Translations under genes and position numbers: made by a program
Source of the DNA: Lachnospiraceae bacterium
Lineage (GTDB): Bacteria; Bacillota; Clostridia; Lachnospirales; Lachnospiraceae
Assembly (NCBI GenBank): GCA_009787745.1
Contig: WQST01000090.1
Location: 1 to 8,911 of the forward strand
DNA: 8,911 nt
Direction: 5' to 3'
The notes under the pieces: model-generated
The model's input: only the letters and a program-made list of their open reading frames with translations
Databases searched by the model: none
What the model was told of the DNA's origin: nothing
In this document: in pieces, positions 6,448 through 8,911 of the stretch
How positions within the stretch are numbered: the stretch's first letter is position 1
Layout: each line of letters opens with the position of its first letter

Positions 6448-8097
6448 ATGAAAAAAGCACTATCCCTGTTATTGGCTGTCGTTATGACCTTATCATTAGC
6501 AGCTTGTGGTTCTAAAAATGACCCCGCACCATCAGGTTCTACAACATCGGGAACAACCACAACGACTGACACATCAAGCAGCAGCAGCAGTTCAAGCGAC
6601 ACAACAACTCCCGCGGCGACCGTCGAGTCTTCTGACTTCACACCGGGTGCGGAAATCGAATTTATGTTCATGCCCAGCGGCGAAACAACCGCTAACGGTA
6701 TTGCAACTGTTACCGATGCTGTTAATGCCAGATTAGCAGAACTTGGTTACGATTTCACCGTAAAATTCCGTACATCAGGCGTTGCTTGGTCATTTGATGA
6801 TTTCAATATGGATCTTCAAACAGGTTCAACCGCTGATATCATTCCCGCATTCAGCTGGTCAGGCGACTTAAACTATGATGCAGGTGCAAGAACAGGTCAA
6901 TATCTTCGTTTAGACGACCCTAATGATCACCTGATCAACAAGTTCGCTCCCGATCTTTATACCGCCACCGCTGATGGCATCGTCGATGCGGCTCGCGTTC
7001 CGGGGCCCAGCGGAACAGGTCTTTATGGCTACATCATTGAAAAAGACTCTGTTACTCAGTTAGGTTTCATCGTTAACAAAACAGCTCTTGAAGAACTTGG
7101 CTTTACAATGGCTGATTTCAATGCTGATGATTTAGCTTCATGGGAACCCCTCTTAGCGGCTTACAAAGAAGCTAACCCGGGTAAATATCCCCTTAACGTT
7201 GAAGCGGAAGTTTGGGATCGCGCTCTTAACCACATCGTTTTCTACGGCGGAACAACAGGGCCTTTAGGACTTATTTTCAATAATTCCAATCCTAGTTCAA
7301 CCGATGAAAAAATCTCCAGCCGTTATGAAAGCCCTACTTACAAAGATTTCATCAACACAATGCACGGTTACTATGATGCAGGTTATGTTGATCCCGACCA
7401 AGGCAATCCGGGCGACCTTGCCAGCACTACCTTTGCTAACCGTCAAACTTCAGGTGATTTCCTGATTACTTCACAAGTTTATGTACCGGGACAGGAAAAT
7501 GTCCTTGCCGCCGCCGCTACTGATGCGCAAGGCACAACTATTGAAATGGCATGGGCTCCGACATGGAAAACACCTATCGCCACCACCGAAACCGCAATGG
7601 GTTCAGGTCTTGCTGTTAGCGCAGGCACCAGATTCGTAGCAGAAGCAGTTACTTTCTTAGGTCTTTTAGCTACCGACCCTGTTATCTGTAACTTGGTTGT
7701 CGCAGGTGTTGAAGGCGTTAACTATGAAGTCAGAGACGGAATGATTTTCTACTTAGACGACCGGGCAGGATGGGCTCCTTGGCGCTATGGTATCGCAGCT
7801 TGCGCTACCCCCGCTATCCCCAGCGGTGATATCGACCCGACAGGACAGGAATTTGTTAAAATGAAGAGCTTCAATGACGGTGCAACAGGATTCGGTATCG
7901 GCTTATTCGATAATTCTTCGGTAGAAGCAGCTTTCTCCGCATGTATCGCCGTTATTGACAGATATGCAGTTCCGTTAGGAAGCGGTGCTTTATCCCCCGC
8001 AGAATATGATAGCTTCATGGATGAATTACGCGCCGTCGGTTTACAAGATGTATTAGATTCAGCTCAGGCTCAATTAGCAGAATTTAAAGGAAATTAA
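6448..8097 (+). CDS. Carbohydrate ABC transporter substrate-binding lipoprotein
   Basis: This is the extracellular sugar receptor of the importer, anchored to the outer face of the membrane by a lipid. It has 549 residues, in the range of LplA-type binding proteins. The signal peptide MKKALSLLLAVVMTLSLAAC ends in a lipobox LAAC with the modified cysteine at 20. A low-complexity Ser/Thr linker follows at about 29-54, including T36-T40 and eight serines at 43-50, before the folded domain starts near 60 (DFTPGAEIEFMFMPSG). Regions such as GLYGYIIEKDSVTQLGFIVN (from residue 192) fit an extracellular solute-binding protein with two lobes. Many aromatic residues, including several Trp, are available for stacking on sugar rings, but the sugar cannot be read from sequence. 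AGGAGGA at 6434-6440 is a strong ribosome binding site. Confidence 0.92.
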   Translation: MKKALSLLLAVVMTLSLAACGSKNDPAPSGSTTSGTTTTTDTSSSSSSSSDTTTPAATVESSDFTPGAEIEFMFMPSGETTANGIATVTDAVNARLAELGYDFTVKFRTSGVAWSFDDFNMDLQTGSTADIIPAFSWSGDLNYDAGARTGQYLRLDDPNDHLINKFAPDLYTATADGIVDAARVPGPSGTGLYGYIIEKDSVTQLGFIVNKTALEELGFTMADFNADDLASWEPLLAAYKEANPGKYPLNVEAEVWDRALNHIVFYGGTTGPLGLIFNNSNPSSTDEKISSRYESPTYKDFINTMHGYYDAGYVDPDQGNPGDLASTTFANRQTSGDFLITSQVYVPGQENVLAAAATDAQGTTIEMAWAPTWKTPIATTETAMGSGLAVSAGTRFVAEAVTFLGLLATDPVICNLVVAGVEGVNYEVRDGMIFYLDDRAGWAPWRYGIAACATPAIPSGDIDPTGQEFVKMKSFNDGATGFGIGLFDNSSVEAAFSACIAVIDRYAVPLGSGALSPAEYDSFMDELRAVGLQDVLDSAQAQLAEFKGN

Positions 8098-8134
8098 TTT
8101 AGTATATAAAATAGTTGATTAATATGATAAAATG

Positions 8135-8161
8135 GAACGAGGGACAATGCGTCCCTCGTTC
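8135..8161 (+). terminator. 11-bp stem-loop after the binding-protein gene (partial terminator or mRNA-stabilising hairpin)
   Basis: GAACGAGGGAC (8135-8145), loop AATGC, and GTCCCTCGTTC (8151-8161) form a perfect, fairly GC-rich stem. Three more outer positions (8132-8134 with 8162-8164) can pair, including one G-U. The sequence after it, TATCTAAATAGG, lacks the run of T expected of a strong intrinsic terminator. It more likely slows RNA decay or causes partial termination, so the binding protein would be made in excess over the GH94 enzyme downstream. Confidence 0.5.
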
Positions 8162-8176
8162 TATCTAAATAGGAAC

Positions 8177-8230
8177 GTGAAGAAAATTCTAAACCTGCAA
8201 AACGCAGGCCAAGAATTACTAAAATTTCAC
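8177..8230 (+). promoter_or_regulatory. Compound stem-loop in the leader of the GH94 gene
   Basis: Three nested complementary pairs occur in order: GTGAA (8177-8181) with TTCAC (8226-8230), AATTCT (8185-8190) with AGAATT (8212-8217), and CCTGC (8194-8198) with GCAGG (8204-8208) around an AAAAC loop. Internal loops separate them. The structure ends 14 bases before the ribosome binding site GGAGGA (8245-8250). It matches no riboswitch class I can recognise and may be a processing or stability element. Confidence 0.35.
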
Positions 8231-8254
8231 ATGTTTATAAGCATGGAGGATAAA

Positions 8255-8911
8255 ATGAAGTACGGATATTTTGACAATAAAAACAGAGAGTATGTTATCG
8301 ATCGTGTTGACTTACCGACCTCATGGACGAATTATTTAGGGGTTGAAGAGACTTGTGCAGTTCTTAATCATACCGCAGGCGGCTATATGTTTCATCAGAC
8401 TCCCGAATATCACCGCGTCACCCGTTTCAGGGGAAACGGTGTCCCGATGGATCGCCCGGGCAAATATGTATACATCAGAGACAATGAGAGTTCCGATTAT
8501 CACAGTATTTCTTGGCAGCCTGTCGGGAAACCGCTTGATAAAGCGAAATATTCCTGTCGTCACGGGATGTCTTATACTGTCTATGAATGCGAATATGACG
8601 GGCTGATTAGCTCACAGCGAATGACTATTCCGCGCGGCGAAGCCACTCTTCTATGGGATGTAAAAATCAAAAATGACAGCGCTCGCCCCCGTAATCTGAG
8701 CATTTTTAATTATTGTGAATTTTCTTTCCATCATATTAATATCGACAACCAGAATTTCCAGATGAGCCTTTATTGTTCAGGTTCCGATTACGATACCGAA
8801 AACGGTATTATTGAGTATGACCTCTTTTATGAAGAGTTCGGCTTTCAATTCATGGCATCGAATTTTTCACCCGACGGTTACGATTGCCTGCGTGATACTT
8901 TCTTAGGTTTG
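8255..8911 (+). CDS. GH94 disaccharide phosphorylase, probably cellobiose phosphorylase (3' end outside window)
   Basis: The first 219 codons are open to the window end without a stop. The N-terminal beta-sandwich domain is recognisable from MKYGYFDNKNREYVI, WTNYLG, NTAGGY-like HTAGGYMF, the RVTRFRGNGVPMDRPGKYVY block, ISWQPVG, CRHGMSYT and the later DGYDCLRDTFLG. These follow the order and wording of clostridial cellobiose phosphorylases. Enzymes of this family act in the cytoplasm and use inorganic phosphate to split a beta-linked disaccharide into glucose 1-phosphate (or its analogue) and a free sugar, which saves ATP. No signal peptide is seen, in agreement. The full protein should be about 800 residues, and the catalytic barrel with the acid residue and substrate-defining loops is missing. 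Laminaribiose, chitobiose or another GH94 specificity therefore remains possible. GGAGGA at 8245-8250 supports the start. Confidence 0.88.
   Translation, partial: MKYGYFDNKNREYVIDRVDLPTSWTNYLGVEETCAVLNHTAGGYMFHQTPEYHRVTRFRGNGVPMDRPGKYVYIRDNESSDYHSISWQPVGKPLDKAKYSCRHGMSYTVYECEYDGLISSQRMTIPRGEATLLWDVKIKNDSARPRNLSIFNYCEFSFHHINIDNQNFQMSLYCSGSDYDTENGIIEYDLFYEEFGFQFMASNFSPDGYDCLRDTFLGL

Noticed and set aside
6408..6671. Minus-strand open frame overlapping the start of the receptor lipoprotein gene
   Set aside because: It is the reverse complement of the low-complexity Ser/Thr linker, with no ribosome binding site and a repetitive V/L/D protein. The lipoprotein on the + strand has all expected signals.
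8343..8606. Alternative + strand open frame inside the GH94 gene
   Set aside because: It is a shadow frame. The frame from 8255 matches GH94 family motifs throughout and runs to the end of the window.

Overview
The window looks like a chromosomal segment of a low-to-mid GC Gram-positive bacterium, most likely a member of the Clostridia. The reasons are strong purine-rich Shine-Dalgarno sites (AGGAGGA type), one GTG start with its own ribosome binding site, a typical clostridial lipoprotein signal (MKKALSLLLAV...LAAC), an LplB/LplC-type sugar ABC transporter encoded without its ATPase, and a GH94 disaccharide phosphorylase. The species cannot be named from the sequence alone.

Left part (1-2740, + strand): the end of a polar amino acid uptake operon. 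It holds the C-terminal part of a family 3 solute-binding protein, a HisM/GlnP-like permease and a GlnQ-like ATPase. Three small conserved genes follow with overlapping or very short junctions: a DUF1905 protein, a DUF503 (YlxP-like) protein and a YccF-like membrane protein with an internal duplication. All six are closely packed and probably co-transcribed, although the last three have no obvious link to amino acid transport.

Middle (2741-4325): one convergent minus-strand gene for an AAA_14/DUF4143 ATPase of unknown role. It is visibly more AT-rich than its surroundings and has its own good promoter. One arm of a 9-bp inverted repeat (AAGACGTGT...ACACGTCTT) falls inside the spacer of that promoter. 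The divergent promoter of the sugar operon lies about 80 bp further on.

Right part (4326-8911, + strand): a saccharide uptake and use operon in the order LplB-like permease, LplC-like permease, lipoprotein solute-binding protein, GH94 phosphorylase (cut off by the window end). The inferred pathway is that the lipoprotein captures a beta-linked di- or oligosaccharide, the two permeases import it using an ATPase encoded elsewhere, and the GH94 enzyme splits it with phosphate in the cytoplasm. Cellobiose or a short cellodextrin is the best guess. The two intercistronic gaps around the binding-protein gene are rich in structure. Before it are a 77-nt GTCATTCTGAG-type palindromic repeat and a perfect 14-bp palindrome. 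After it are an 11-bp stem-loop and a compound three-segment stem. These gaps probably set different expression levels within the operon.

Base composition changes between the two transport modules. Coding strands in 1-2740 are G-rich over C, whereas the sugar operon on the same strand is C-rich over G. This suggests the modules have different histories or that an inversion or insertion boundary lies near the ATPase gene. No rRNA, tRNA, CRISPR array, transposase or clear novel multi-gene system was seen. The most unusual signals are regulatory and repetitive DNA, not new protein families.
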